The notes below the pieces were generated by a model that saw only the letters and a program-made list of their open reading frames with translations, had not been told where the DNA came from and ran no database searches. From Capniomyces stellatus (Eukaryota; Kickxellomycota; Harpellomycetes; Harpellales; Legeriomycetaceae): a stretch of 64,000 bases of DNA. The stretch spans positions 255,850 to 319,849 of the forward strand of contig LUVW01000002.1 in the NCBI GenBank assembly GCA_001661515.1, read 5' to 3'. Positions 9,455 to 20,981 of this stretch are shown piece after piece. The number at the start of each line of letters is the position of its first letter. Positions within the stretch are counted from its first letter, which is position 1. Position numbers and translations under genes: made by a program.

Positions 9455-12195
9455 TATTGCACAAGTTTGGATGTTTATATATTACGCTATTAAATCAAGC
9501 TGGTCAACCAAGAATTAAACTCAAAAAAAAGGAATAATTATTTTCAGTTAATTTCTGTACTGGTTATTACTTAGTAGCGATTAAATAAAATAAGAAGAGC
9601 AGAGTAGAGCGGAGCAAAACAGAGCAAGGTGTTGTAAAAACAAAGCGAGTAGGGATGTATTAGGTTTTGGGTTGTGGGTTTTCTTATTATTTACTTGTTC
9701 CTATTTTCTTTTATTATTATTATTATTTTGCTATTTTCAAAAATAAAAATAACATATTTATGAATTCGAAAAAGAAGAAATAAATGAAACGTCTCGAGTA
9801 TGCAAGGATTTTAGTCTAGAATTAGCTTTTTTCGTTCTTTTCTCCATTTTCTACGCTAAATTAAGTCCGCTCCTTGAGAAAGTAATTATTCATAATGGAA
9901 TGAACTCGACACTTTACATATTATTTTATTAATGCTGGGGATATGTTTGGAATGTTTCACGTTCATTTATTTGTTGCAAATCAATTTAAACACCAGCAAG
10001 AAACAAAGACGTCGAATTCTCCTCTAATTTGACTTGACGAGAATTGGCGATCAATGTTCTCAGCGCTTTTAACCTAATTAAAAGTATTGGTCATAATGAT
10101 GGACTCTGCATACGCTTAAAATAAAGCTAACTGTAAGAACTTATCAGCGTTCACCGTTATTCTGACATTCAAGCTTCATTGAGAGTTGGCTAGGTATAAG
10201 CTAGAGCCGATTGGCAGCTTTTTTCTTGTTTCTGTTGTTGCTTTACTTTGTGCAGCTTATCACTTAAACTATTTTGCACTTTTGCCGAGCACAGAAAATA
10301 GCTTCTTTTTTTTCAGAGCGCTTTGAGTTTGGTTCAGCGAAAATGCGCGAATCTTCTGTATATCAATATAATTGGAGTAGAACTGGCCAACAAGTTGTTG
10401 AGAAAGTCACCAGTTCTATGCACTAAATCACGCAATATATAAATACAGGACTGCCATAAAACTGCCACAAAACTGCCATGAATAGTACTAGTAAACTGTC
10501 ATTGTTGGTTGTTTAATTCAGCCACTTGAAGTTTTACTTACCAATTTTAAGTCCGACTTGCCAATTAATATAACCTTAACCAGAACCTTCACAATTAAAA
10601 CAAAACCAATCCGGCTCTTAGTTATTTTGCTGAGAGTTACTAGGGTAAACGGTATTGTAGCTTTTGCCGACTCCAATCTTACGCTTCATGACATTGAGTC
10701 CAAATAAGAGTTACCTTCTGCTGAGCTGTCAGAAATGAACCCTTTCCATGACTCCCGTGTATGCTCCTTGAATGCTCTACACATCATATAATCCAGCTTA
10801 TGTTTCCTAGACCCTTTGCCTAATACTGAAAATAGACCTATACCAATTTCATTGCAATGGCTCAACTTTTTGGTTATCTGGTGCGCTACACATCCATTTT
10901 TTCATATGCCGCAGCTGGGAGGGAGCTTGAAATCTTGGATTACGATAGCTCTATCTTCCTTGTTTGACTTGCTTCCCGTGTTTGGTTTAGTTGGTTGTCC
11001 AAGGAAATAAAAGTACAAGAGAAACTTTTTTTCCAAAGATCATTACGATATCAACGTTTTAAATTATATTCTGCCACTTTACCGATTTCTAGAAACTAAT
11101 CTTTGATTCTTTTTTTTACAATTTTTGTTATTGAAACCCTGTTTAATGCTTCCAAGCAAGGATGTTCTTTATACGATATATAAAGCTGGGTTATCGATAT
11201 TCATATAGGACTTTATAGCTTTAACCCAGCATCGACTTTCTTGGTATCAATTAATCCAAATTTGCTATTTGGCAATCATAAATCTTGAACTTGTGAGGTG
11301 ATAACATAATATCAAGATCAGCTCTAACCTTTTATTGCCAAGCCAAGAAACGCGCCAGTTCAAACCAGCTTTCAGATCACCAAGTCTACTTGATTCAAGA
11401 AAATAAAATAAAAATACCTTTGATTAAACTATCTGGAAAATGAGTGGGTTTTGGGCAATACATCAAACAGCATCTAACGGCCTTGCTGATGATGTTTTAG
11501 CACACTGTGTTAGAATAAAAGTGTGTATACACAGCAAAGCATCCAACAGAACAAAATGTTCAATAAAGCATGTGTATGGTATATGCGGCGCAAGAAATAA
11601 GAACCAATAGTAATAGTTGGCATTCAGCATGTTCTGACAAAACAAAAGAGAGCCAAGTAGGCAAGATTGTTAAGATACACTTGTTGGGTTGTATGCTGCA
11701 AATTCAGCCAAGCTGGGACAATGACACGTATTTCCCTTAGGCTAGAGTAGAGAAAATAGCCGCACTCTACCAAATTGCAACAGGATAAAATATAATCTGC
11801 AATATTTATTTTCTGAGTAGTCCATTTCAGTACAGTGTCAAAAAAAAAACTACATTTGTGCAAAATAAAGAATCAGTGCAAAGTCCCACAGTATATTGTC
11901 AAAATTGGCAAAGAACAACAAAAGTTTGACTGTAAACAACATTAAGACATGTCTATATCCTCCTCACATACTTGCACCATGAGCTATTTCTAAAAAAAAA
12001 AAAAAAGCGCTGTTGCGTTGTCCCCAACTTTAAGCTAAGCTTGACCAAACTGAATCTGGAAAAATAATCACCTTACTATTCCACTTTTCAAAGCACATTT
12101 AAATTAGGAAGCAAATTTAAACCATTCATTTTTTTATAAGGATATATATAAAGACAGTGAATATATATATATATATATCAAAGAGCGTAAGGGGT
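9455..12195. other. 2.7-kb gene-poor stretch
   Basis: No gene I can support on either strand. Short open frames exist (plus strand 11440-11607, 55 codons; minus strand about 10901-10686, 71 codons without an early ATG), but none shows family similarity or splice support. Local features are degenerate AGAGC-like repeats near 9597-9627 and a short (AT)n tract just before 12180. The region may hold long regulatory sequence or decayed DNA. Confidence 0.45.
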
Positions 12196-14563
12196 ATGAG
12201 TTTAGGATCTCCACTCAAGTGCAACGATGTACGTTGTAGAAAACTTCTAACCATAGAGTTGGGCGAGGCTGTGGTGACTTCATGTTCACGTAAGTAGCCA
12301 AATAGGCACGAGTCATTTCTAATTTATTTGTCGATAGCACAGTTGCGAAAACCGATGTTGGAAATAAGTTTACTAAAACACATAGGCTGCAAACAAAAAA
12401 TTGAAACTAATACAAAGCAATAAAATAGACATATTCTGTAAGCAATGTGCGGTATCGGCCTTCAAAGTTGCATTGATATGCCCAGCCTGTGAATGCAGCT
12501 TGCATGAAATGTAAGAACTACAGTGATACAATAAGCTCTTGAATGAAAAAATATATTATATGGATAGCGCGGCAGCTCAGAAAGTAAACAAAGCAAACAC
12601 AACCTTGGCTACAATCTGATGGTGTATCTTTAATAGCGAAAACATAACTTCAGTTGCTTTAAATCCAACGGAAACATACAAGTCGGTAATACCTGAGTCT
12701 TGTTGTTCACTTGACGCAAAAAATAAAAAAATAAAAATTACGATACTAAGTTTGAATGTTAAAAAAAAACGTATCATATCTCACTAAATAAAAAACGTAT
12801 TATATCTTAATAAGTAAAAAACATATCATAACTCAATAAGTAAAAAAAGCGTATTATGGCACTGTTGGAGGTGATATGATGGTCAAGTATTGGGGTTTCA
12901 TTTAGACCAGTACAGACAGTTTCAACAATATGATTAATGGCTTGATAAATTAACGAATTTACATAGATGATTTTAGCAGGCCAAGGACCAGAGGTTATAA
13001 TGGATGTGTGTTCAAGAGCCTTGGCGTTTTGGGTGTACCAGATGTCCCAGGAACTTACTTTTCAGGAAATACTGAATAAAAAAGCGAATATCAAAACCAA
13101 GAAAATAGAAACAAAGGCTACAGCAATCATCAAAGAATGGCAGGCAAAGAGCAAATGTAATATGGTGCAACATTAGATCAAAAGCCCAAACACATTGAGC
13201 AGTAGCAGAGCTCTCGGGCGCTACTCCGTTTAAAAAACGTATCCTTAGATCTATCATTTTGTCAATTTGAGCTTACTGGTTTGTACTTGTGTATGATTTT
13301 GTTTAGCAACAAAGGAATCGCTCAAGGGAATACACGGTGAGTTGGAAGCGGAGAAGAAAAAAAATTATAATTTGAGCCAGCAGCTTCAAGAGAAATGTCG
13401 CCACATCAAGCGACTACAGGTATGTTAGGGGAGGGGGGAGATTTAATACTAAACACATTTATGCGTTACCGGCCAAAGTTACCCACAATGGTAATAATGA
13501 TAATATAAATAAACCGATATTTAAGGTTGGTTCGATTGTATGGTGATGTTTTGACGGATTACTAGGGAATCTATGACATGAACAAACAAAAACAAATTGT
13601 TCCTCAGCTAAACAACTCAACTACCAAGCTGATGAGCGTGGACAGCAATTCTATGAGTCAGAGCTCATTCGTAACGGTTCAGAAACAAATGAATCAATTT
13701 ACCAGGGTATATTGTTAGAGCACTCCAGTTATATATATATATATATTTGTATGTATATATGTATACACATTGTTGTTTAAAAGCGTTTTCTATTGTTGAT
13801 TACAAGTGGTGTTTATCGAGTTACATCTCAAATACCAATTTATATCAACGGAAGCCATGTATATATTGACATAGAGTCTTCATTTTAACTCGATTTTTGT
13901 CAATTTTAGAATACCAACGGATATCGGATGAACAATACTAGTAAGTTTGGCTAAACTACATAGCCCACGTCTAATGTTCTCGACAACACAGTCTAGTTTA
14001 AACAAACCTTTCTTTCCCTCTCTTAAATAATTGTGCTGATAGCAATAGCTCAAGGACATGATTACAGTGTGACAAAGCATATTTCGCCATCGCTTAGCTC
14101 AAAATACAACGCCTTAAGTAATCATAACACACCATACAGAAACCAGACACCAGGTATTATCATAGATCAAACCAATGCTTATTTTGCTTTTGTCTTCTTT
14201 TTTGTCCCATATTTTTATAAATCTAATTAAATAATATATTTAGGATTACATGGCGTAAGCTCGCAAAATCTAAGACAGTTTGTAAATCCCAGCCCTATCC
14301 TCAGCAACAATTTGAATACTTCGCATATTATGCCTTTGAGGAGCAGCCAACCAATGTACCCAGCCAGCGCAAACATGACAAGCAACCACCGTAATATCCA
14401 GAACAGTCAAAACTTGGTTCCCACTAGAGATCCATACTCGTTTAACCAAACAATCCCAAACACCCACAGCCAGCTATTTTACACCAAATCAATGCAAACA
14501 AATCCAGGCTATTTTCCGAGTCCGAGCAGTAGAGGCAGGTCAAACCACTTTCAAAAGTTTTAG
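12196..14563 (+). CDS. HEI10: HEI10/CCNB1IP1-like meiotic RING E3 ligase (9 exons)
   Basis: Nine-exon model: 12196-12289, 12429-12510, 12637-12685, 12967-13156, 13307-13419, 13566-13706, 13910-13940, 14043-14153, 14244-14563; all phases agree and the product is 376 residues. Exons 1-2 give a RING finger (CNDVRC, then SCSHIFCKQC, then CPAC), exon 3 an NPTETYKS segment, and exon 4 MILAGQGPEVIMDVCSRALAF, the diagnostic HEI10 block (human MVLAGLRPEIVLDISSRALAF). A coiled coil follows (LEAEKKKNYNLSQQLQEKC), then GIYDM and an Asn/Ser/Gln-rich tail. HEI10-family ligases mark recombination intermediates along the synaptonemal complex and promote class I crossovers. Exon 8 has a second possible acceptor six bases downstream (14049), in frame. 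The gene implies that the organism retains a meiotic crossover pathway. Confidence 0.88.
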
Positions 14564-15043
14564 CGTTAATATTGCTGGCTAAAGTTATCGCGGCCAGTGA
14601 TAAAGCTTTGCTCGCCTGCAAAAATTTCAGCTACTTTTTGTGTTGTTATACCAAAAAAGAACTACTTTTGTATTATTTAAATGGAGCGAATCGCCAATTA
14701 AAGCTAGCTTTTCTTTATTTTATTTTACTTTTTATTGACAATTTATTTTACTTTTGATAGACAGTTTTTACTATTAGTAACATTGTTAATATCAATATTT
14801 TTGCTAATCTGGATGTTTTGAGCGAGAATCATAAATCGAAGAAATGGCCAAAAGCAACAAATCCGCTCTTTTTTTTCTATTCGTTTGCTGAAATCACATA
14901 CGGATTTATTTTAAATTGCAACTATCATGTCAATTATAGCCAACATCACCTAGACTTCAGAATTTTAGAAATATCAAAGCCAGAGTCAATAGCCTAAAAG
15001 CCGCTTGGACTTTACAAGTTTGAAATGTCGATATCTGGATTCA
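14564..15043. other. Intergenic spacer
   Basis: 480 bp between two plus-strand genes. An open frame at 14572-14757 starts at TTG and looks like non-coding AT-rich sequence. It probably includes the HEI10 3' UTR and the promoter of the DUF167 gene. Confidence 0.5.
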
Positions 15044-15818
15044 ATGAACAATTTACTTTTTGGAGCACGATTTGGAAATAAAATTCCACTTCAGACATTT
15101 ACCTTTAAACACGCAATATTTACACAAAGAATTTCGTACTCGCTCGCAAGAGTAAGTCCATTTGCTATTAAACTTTGAGTAAAATCCAGCCATAATACAA
15201 TGGTCCATAAAGCTTTGGACTTACAAGCAGCCAAACCTACTTAGATGAAAAACAAAAGCACCACGACTTCAGAAAAGAAGAGGAAGGCAAAAAATGATAC
15301 AGAAAACAAAGAAAGCAGCCGGGAAGAAGTAAAAATTGAAGGTCCATTCAAACCTGTTGGCAGCTCCCATGCAATAATGTCAATTTGGACAAAACCAGGC
15401 GCAAAGGTATCTCAAATAGTAAAAGTCGATGGAAATAGCGTTCACATTCAGGTCTCTGCGCCGCCAAGGGATGGTGAGGCCAACAAGGAAGTTGTTAGAT
15501 TTGCTTCACAGGTAATACCCACTTACAAACACGATCAAATGTTTAAATCAGACACGAGAAAGCTGCAGTTTTATCTCAGCAATAAAAATAGAAAAAGAAA
15601 GTTGGTCTTTTTCTTTATTAAATTGATAATGTGTTGATAATGTATTAATGTTGTCTCCGGTGGTATTTCTGATAACAATAAAGATTCTAGGAGTTCGGAA
15701 AAGCAATGTAGAGATAGTCCATGGACAAAAGTCAAGGGATAAAAAGATTAAATTCAGTCTTGAAAACAGGACTTTGGACGAGTACATTAGATTGGTCCAG
15801 TCACAAGTCGCCGAGTAA
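15044..15818 (+). CDS. DUF167 (YggU/C15orf40-like) protein with mitochondrial presequence (3 exons)
   Basis: Spliced model: 15044-15151, 15245-15511, 15684-15818; introns are phase 0 and the product is 169 residues. Exon 1 encodes a basic, hydroxylated and hydrophobic leader (MNNLLFGARFGNK...ISYSLAR) that looks like a mitochondrial targeting sequence, although exon 2 also starts with an in-frame ATG. Exons 2-3 carry the DUF167 fold: IWTKPGAKVS, VHIQVSAPPRDGEANKEVV, ILGVRKSNVEIVHGQKSRDKK. The 'PP.DG.AN.E' and 'G..SR.K' motifs are the family signature. The biochemical role of DUF167 proteins is not established. The last acceptor is an unusual aaag; a tag eight bases further downstream would break the frame. 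If exon 1 is skipped, a shorter, perhaps cytosolic, form would result. Confidence 0.82.
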
Positions 15819-16290
15819 AAAAAGTGTTGTTTTAGTGCTTAATGCCCAGCTTTGCGTGTATATATATATATATCTTTTTTTTTGTTGCTGTGGGGTTTGT
15901 GGCAAAGCTGGTGTCCTTGTTACATATTTGCATTTATATATCTATTCCCATGTATGCCTTTTTTTTCCTCCCTCACACACTTTAATAAACTTAACGAGAT
16001 TCGTGGGCACGTAAACCCAGGCCTAACTGATGAGATTTAATACTCGTGCACCGTCTTTTTCTTTTTGACTAATCTGCTGTAACGCGAGAATGCATTTTTG
16101 GTACCTAGACCAAAGATACAAAACTTGAGTGGCTGCTACAACAACAGCCAATTTCGGGCTTTTGATTTGTTTCAATTATATATTGCTTTTATTGATTTAA
16201 TCCTTTAAAAAATATCCAAGAGAACACTGACCCCAAAATTACTAAAAAAAACAACATTTATCGTGCATTATGCCAGTCAGCAAAACGTCG
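15819..16290. other. Convergent intergenic spacer
   Basis: About 470 bp between the convergent DUF167 and SDHAF3 genes. It contains a short (TA)n run near 15859-15872 and T-tracts. No gene seen. Confidence 0.55.
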
Positions 16291-16683
16291 CTATTCAGCT
16301 TCTTTAACAAAAGCCTTCGATGTCACATCTCTTAATTCTAAAAGCTGTTCGGCTTTGTCGTCGTCAATTTTATCCAAAATTGATCTATCAAGATTCTTTC
16401 CTATCGTTATATTATCACTCATTTCCTCTGTCATGCCATTTCCGCTAAACAGGCCAGTGTTGCTGTTCTCGTATTTCGAAATCTCAATCGTCAATTGCTG
16501 TTTGAGTGTATTTACATAGCCATTCCATTCCTTATAAAACGCATTCAGAAACGCCTTTTCTTTTACATTTCTATGACTTCTAAACTCCTGCTTAACATAC
16601 AAATCTCCAATTGTCCGGAATTCTGTTGGCAGGTATCTATGTAGTCGGAGAATCTTTTTGTACAGTTTAATAGGATTGTTCAT
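16291..16683 (-). CDS. SDHAF3: Succinate dehydrogenase assembly factor 3 (SDHAF3/ACN9, LYR family)
   Basis: Single exon, 130 residues, ATG at 16683. The N-terminal LYKKILRLHRYLP followed by LGD-like IGDLYVKQEFRSHRNV matches the Complex1_LYR/ACN9 family; the tripeptide here is LYK rather than LYR. A helical segment with EWNGYVNTLKQQL follows, as in human SDHAF3 (EWEVYATALLQQ). SDHAF3 acts in the mitochondrial matrix, helping iron-sulfur cluster insertion into, and protection of, the Sdh2 subunit of complex II. The C-terminal roughly 40 residues are an extension beyond the family core. A second complex II assembly factor (SDHAF2) lies at 51.9 kb. The start is well fixed by the family N-terminus. 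Confidence 0.88.
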   Translation of the reverse strand: MNNPIKLYKKILRLHRYLPTEFRTIGDLYVKQEFRSHRNVKEKAFLNAFYKEWNGYVNTLKQQLTIEISKYENSNTGLFSGNGMTEEMSDNITIGKNLDRSILDKIDDDKAEQLLELRDVTSKAFVKEAE

Positions 16684-17314
16684 TTTATTTTATTCTAATT
16701 TGGCTTTCCGCTTTTCGCTTTCCACCGGTTCGCCGTTTATGGTTTTTTTTAACCAATGTACTTGTAGTTATTATTGTTCTGTTCTAGCTCAATCTCGACC
16801 AATTCAGGTTCCAAGTACTTTAGTTGGGCAATAGAAACAAGGCAAATAAACATTATAAAGATCACATTTCTATTCAATTTATAAATCTGATGAAAATTGT
16901 TTAAAAAAACCTTTATCTGAAATTTTGAAATTTGAAATCTTAAATTTGTCAAACACAACGATTGGCCTTTTGAATGTCTTTTCAAACATTTGCTACAAAT
17001 CTTGCAAGATCAAACTAGCCCAATGCCTTTTTTTTACAGTTTCAGTCTTTTATTTTTACAGTTCAGTCTTTTATTTTTTTTATTATAAACTCGGACTATT
17101 AGGCTTAATAAATCGTTTTTCGACAAGGACTCTTAAAAATCCCAAACATCAAGTAACACCTAAAACTAACTACTTGCAATAATACTAACCCCCCCTCCCT
17201 CCCTGAAGCAAGAAACGAGACCTTTCCTTTTCTCTCTCTTTGTTTTTACATGAACCAGATTAAGGTAAAGCTAACGTGCGTGGTTAAGCAGCGCAGCGCA
17301 GACTTTTATTCTAA
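16684..17314. other. Spacer with a possible small exon on the minus strand
   Basis: About 630 bp between two minus-strand genes. At 16749-16880 the minus strand reads a short hydrophobic stretch (NVIFIMFICLVSIAQLKYLEP) ending in an acidic tail and a stop, preceded by two cag trinucleotides that could be acceptors. I could not find a matching first exon or name a family, so I do not call a gene. A run of C residues lies near 17190. Confidence 0.35.
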
Positions 17315-18911
17315 TCACTTGGTCAAAAAGTATGACATAAGTGCGATACCAACTATGAGCAACAGTATGAACGCCATAATGTAGTATATCTAAACAGAGA
17401 CAAGATGGTAAGAATAGAACGATTTTAGCAACAATGTCATTCAGTGAGCAGATAAAAATACATTTTGGTTGGCTAGTGTTTTTGTGGTGTTTTTAGTGGC
17501 GGGTATTTACATATCCTTGAAATAAAATTGCAATACGATGGAAAACAAACGTACCTTCATTGCATTGTACCGTCTTTGGATTGCTATATCTATCTCATTC
17601 TCTGCAGTCTCGATATACTCATTTGCCTCTTCAGCAGCATTTTCTATGCTATCAATCGAAACCTGTTGTTCTTCTACCAAAAGACTGATTTCCTGAAACA
17701 ATAGCGCTAACTCTACTATTGCTCGCTCAATTCTTTGAATATCCTTGTTTCTTTCCGTCACCTCGTTCAGTACCTTTTCAGCATCCAAAAACCGCTTAGA
17801 CCGCATTACAACTTGTGAAAATATGTTGTTGGCCTCTTCGCTGTCTATGGCGTTGTTTATTTCTTCCTCGGTTGCATTGGGTCTAGCAATCAGATACTGC
17901 CGACTCAGTCTTTGTCTATTCTGAGCGCTAAATTCTCGTTTACAATCTTGGTACTTTTCAATAAACGCCATAAATATCTTTGATTGTGCTTGACTGCGCC
18001 CGTTTCTTGTCATCTTTTGCGTCCTTGACAGCCAACTCTCCTCTGATGCGTTCTTCATTTCTATCGTAGTTGTATTTTGTGTTTTTATTCAAACAATCCT
18101 GGTTTACGCTGTCTTTTAGACTTGTTTAGATGCTGCCATGTTGGCCATTAAGTTTTTAGTATATGTTATAGTTTACAAGACTTACGCTTGAGGTCGTTCT
18201 TTACTTCATTGATCAATGTGTTTATTTGTGAAACAAGTCTGTCGCGTTCAGTGCCATTGTTCTTGTAACTTTCATTATTGATTGAGGATATAACTTTTTC
18301 GGATGTTGATATGTATTTTTCGCAAAGGTCGTTTAGTTCCTTGAGGTTGCCGTTGACTTTGTCATTCTAGCCGTATTATTGGTAATTTTTTTAGCAGTGT
18401 TGGTAGCCACTAGTGGAATTTGGTTACGCTGGCATCAATAAAGCCTTATACAGTATACAGGACGCATTTATATACTTTGCAATTCTGTGCTTACCATGTC
18501 AAAAAAATTGATATCCGGTGTTTTTGAATTCGAAGTTAGGCCTCTAAGAGCTATTTTTTTTTTCGACTTGACATCCTTTTTGCTGCTAATTGCAGGAGCT
18601 GTATTTTCCGAGTTAACCGGAACAAGCTATATGCATTTAAAATCAAAGCCAAAACCAAATTGCGTTAATATAAGTGATATAGCATTTGGTTTTTTAAGCC
18701 AATTTGCACCACCGACGCTCTAAAATATTCCCTATTTAGTTGTAAACTATGTATGCTATATTTTGCGCTGATTTTGGTTCTGCTTGACGCATTACAGCCG
18801 TATACACACACACAGCTGCACATATACACACAACATATACACATACATCAAACCAGACGAATTGTTGTTGATACTTACCTCTATTCCATCCGTTTCGCTT
18901 CCTACTGCCAT
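17315..18911 (-). CDS. SSO1: Sso1/syntaxin-1-type plasma-membrane t-SNARE (5 exons)
   Basis: Spliced model: 18911-18879, 18626-18495, 18366-18186, 18060-17555, 17389-17315; phases agree and the product is 308 residues. After a short variable N-terminus comes the Habc bundle start (INFFDMNDKVNGNLKELNDL), the SynN/linker region (FSAQNRQRLSRQYLIARPNATEE is split here by family insertions) and a Qa-SNARE helix (IVELALLFQEISLLVEEQQ, zero-layer Gln in EEQQ). Exon 5 encodes the C-terminal membrane anchor (YYIMAFILLLIVGIALMSYF) and ends LTK. Sso-type syntaxins pair with Sec9/SNAP25 and Snc/VAMP to fuse exocytic vesicles with the plasma membrane. Reading exon 4 through its end without splicing stops before any anchor, which supports the splice. 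The first 11-residue exon is the least certain part. Confidence 0.85.
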
Positions 18912-20981
18912 TTTGCTTGTGTAAACGATATTTAATGATTTATTTATTCTATGTTTAGCTTAGTTTTGATAAAAGTATATATTTGTAGATATTCTGCGTT
19001 TTTTTTAAAGACACAAAAGGGTTGGTATAAAAATGTTTAATTATTGAAATATATTTTCCTCTTTTTCTTTTCTTTTCTTTACTATGCTTTTTATTTTTGG
19101 TCTTGGGTTTTTAGAATCCGTAAATAACTCTGACTCTGTATTTACTCCGAGGATATTGTTTGACATAGGCAAATGGCTACTTGTATAAAGCAGCACAACT
19201 TTCTACGCGGCCGTGAACAAGATTATCATCAATCAACTGTTAGGAACTTAATTTTCAGCATGCAAATTAAGTGTTCTGCAAGCTACCAACAAACTGATCA
19301 TCAGCTTGTGCACATAGTTGGGTTGTATGTATACGCATTTAGGGTGTTTACGGGCATGTTGACAGGTAGGGATATCACATTAAAAATGGAAAGAACCCCC
19401 CCCCCCCAACTTCTTAATTAATATCTAGTCTTGGTTTGTTTGTTCAACATATCACTACTAGCCAAATCTATTGAAGGAGAAAAGGCTTCAAGTGCTCTCA
19501 CGTGCGGCAATTCCTATTATTGACTAACTAACTATCATCTGTAAAGTTGAAGCTCTGAATACATTGTATTCCCATATCAATATGTGATGTAAATAATTCG
19601 CTGCAATTGAATTGCCTATTTTCTTGGGATTTTTTTAAACTAAATATACTTTCAATTAATTCAAGCAGTTGCCTGAAAATAAAAGCTACGCCTGATAAAA
19701 TCTTTTTAGTTTTTTAGTTTTTTAGCCTTTTAGTTTTTTAGCCTTTTAGTTTTTTAACTGTTTGGTTTTTTAACTGTTTGGTTTTCTAACTGTTGGGTTT
19801 TTTAGCTTTTTAGTTTTTTAGCCTTCTAGTTTTTTAGCTGTTTGGTTTTATAGCTTGGATTATTATTATTGTATTTTTGCTAATAAGGTATATTTTAATT
19901 TCAGCAAATAATTCGACGCGATCAGCAGGGCTTTGCAACATTTCAACTAGTTGCTATTGAAAAAATAAAAATAAAGGTATCGGTAAAAACAAATTATCAT
20001 TATTGCTAACAGGCACCTAAATACAATAAGCTAACTTTAATTAACCAGGCACCACAATCTGCCACAGTGGTATTCCTAACTTTTTACACCCTTTAAAGTG
20101 ATATTAACAAATTTCCGTAAAGTTAAAAAAAGTATTGGAATAACACAAGCTGATATTGCTAGTGCGGTAACAGAATCGAACACGGTTATATACCAGTACT
20201 TTATCCATCTCAAGTATTATAAAGTGACACATAAGGTCAGAAGTTTAGCTGATTTTATAGAGATTGAGAATGTTCATCGTGATCACGGCTTTTGATTTCT
20301 ATTGAGTGGCTGTCACTGAAACAATGACCTTGAAGGATTATCATCGGACCTGGAAAGTACAAGCTCAGTAAATCAGATATTGGTTAATCTGGGTAATACA
20401 AAAAAAAAGATAATTGATTTTGATCAGGTGTGCATTTTGCTGGTAGATATAGTAACTATAGAAAATAGGCCAGGTTTTTTGCATTGGTGTTCTTTGTCTA
20501 CGTTTGGGCATAAAAATTCAGAACATACTTGGTAAAGCAAAATATACTTTTGCATATTTTGTCTTTTTATTAAAGAAATTACATTAAAACTAAACTTTAT
20601 AACTTTATGCATTTATTAGCGTTTACATATTAATAAATTTCAATAAAAAAAAATTAAAAAAATACATTACTAGGCTATCATTCAAAACATATTGAACATA
20701 GCCCGAGAGGAAAAGTTAAAATAATGCCCAACATAATCAAGTAACAAAGTAAATAATTGAGCAATTTTGCATTTAAATGAGCAAATAAAAATTGGAAATT
20801 GAATTTCATTAAAAAATAAATAAATTGAAAATTGAAAAACGGAAACAAAGAATTTTATTTTATTTTAAAAAAACATAATGAAAGCAAAAAAAAGAAAAGG
20901 ATATGTATTGTAGGTTCCATCACACTTCAAGTCACGCGTCCCTATATTTTTTTAACAAAAGAAAACGCGAGTAAAAACAGA
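18912..20981. other. 2-kb stretch with coding-like fragments
   Basis: No gene model closes. Plus-strand fragments look coding: an ATG frame at 19173-19421 (STVRNLIFSMQ... DHQLVHIVG), a splice-flanked block at 19905-19976 (tttcag acceptor, gtatcg donor; GFATFQLVAIEKIKIK), a frame at 20098-20295 resembling a winged helix (GITQADIASAVTES), and 20311-20523 (LEGLSSDLESTSSVNQILV). Their order faintly recalls RPA32 (OB fold then winged helix), but phases do not join and stops intervene. This may be a highly diverged or decayed gene. The minisatellite at 19716-19854 lies between fragments. A C-run sits near 19397-19408. Confidence 0.3.
19716..19854. repeat. 16-bp minisatellite, about 8.7 copies
   Basis: A head-to-tail array of a degenerate 16-bp unit, consensus close to AGTTTTTTAGCCTTTT, with variants ending AACTGTTT or AGCTGTTT and beginning GG instead of AG. 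Units at 19716, 19732, 19748, 19764, 19780, 19796, 19812 and 19828 keep exact 16-bp spacing, and a partial ninth follows at 19844. It is not part of any supported gene. Confidence 0.9.

Noticed and set aside
10686..10901. 71-codon minus-strand frame that at first looked coding
   Set aside because: On recounting bases a stop truncates it; there is no early ATG, no splice partner and no family match. It could be a relic but cannot be supported.
14033..14230. Stand-alone 65-codon gene
   Set aside because: It is exon 8 of the HEI10 homologue plus flanking intron sequence.
19716..19854. Possible CRISPR-like array
   Set aside because: Units are contiguous 16-bp repeats without spacers, in a eukaryotic genome; it is a minisatellite.
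20832..20981. A 50-residue N-terminal extension of REX2
   Set aside because: The upstream frame starts at TTG and has no ATG before 20982; the family N-terminus fits MSGTLVWVDCEM.
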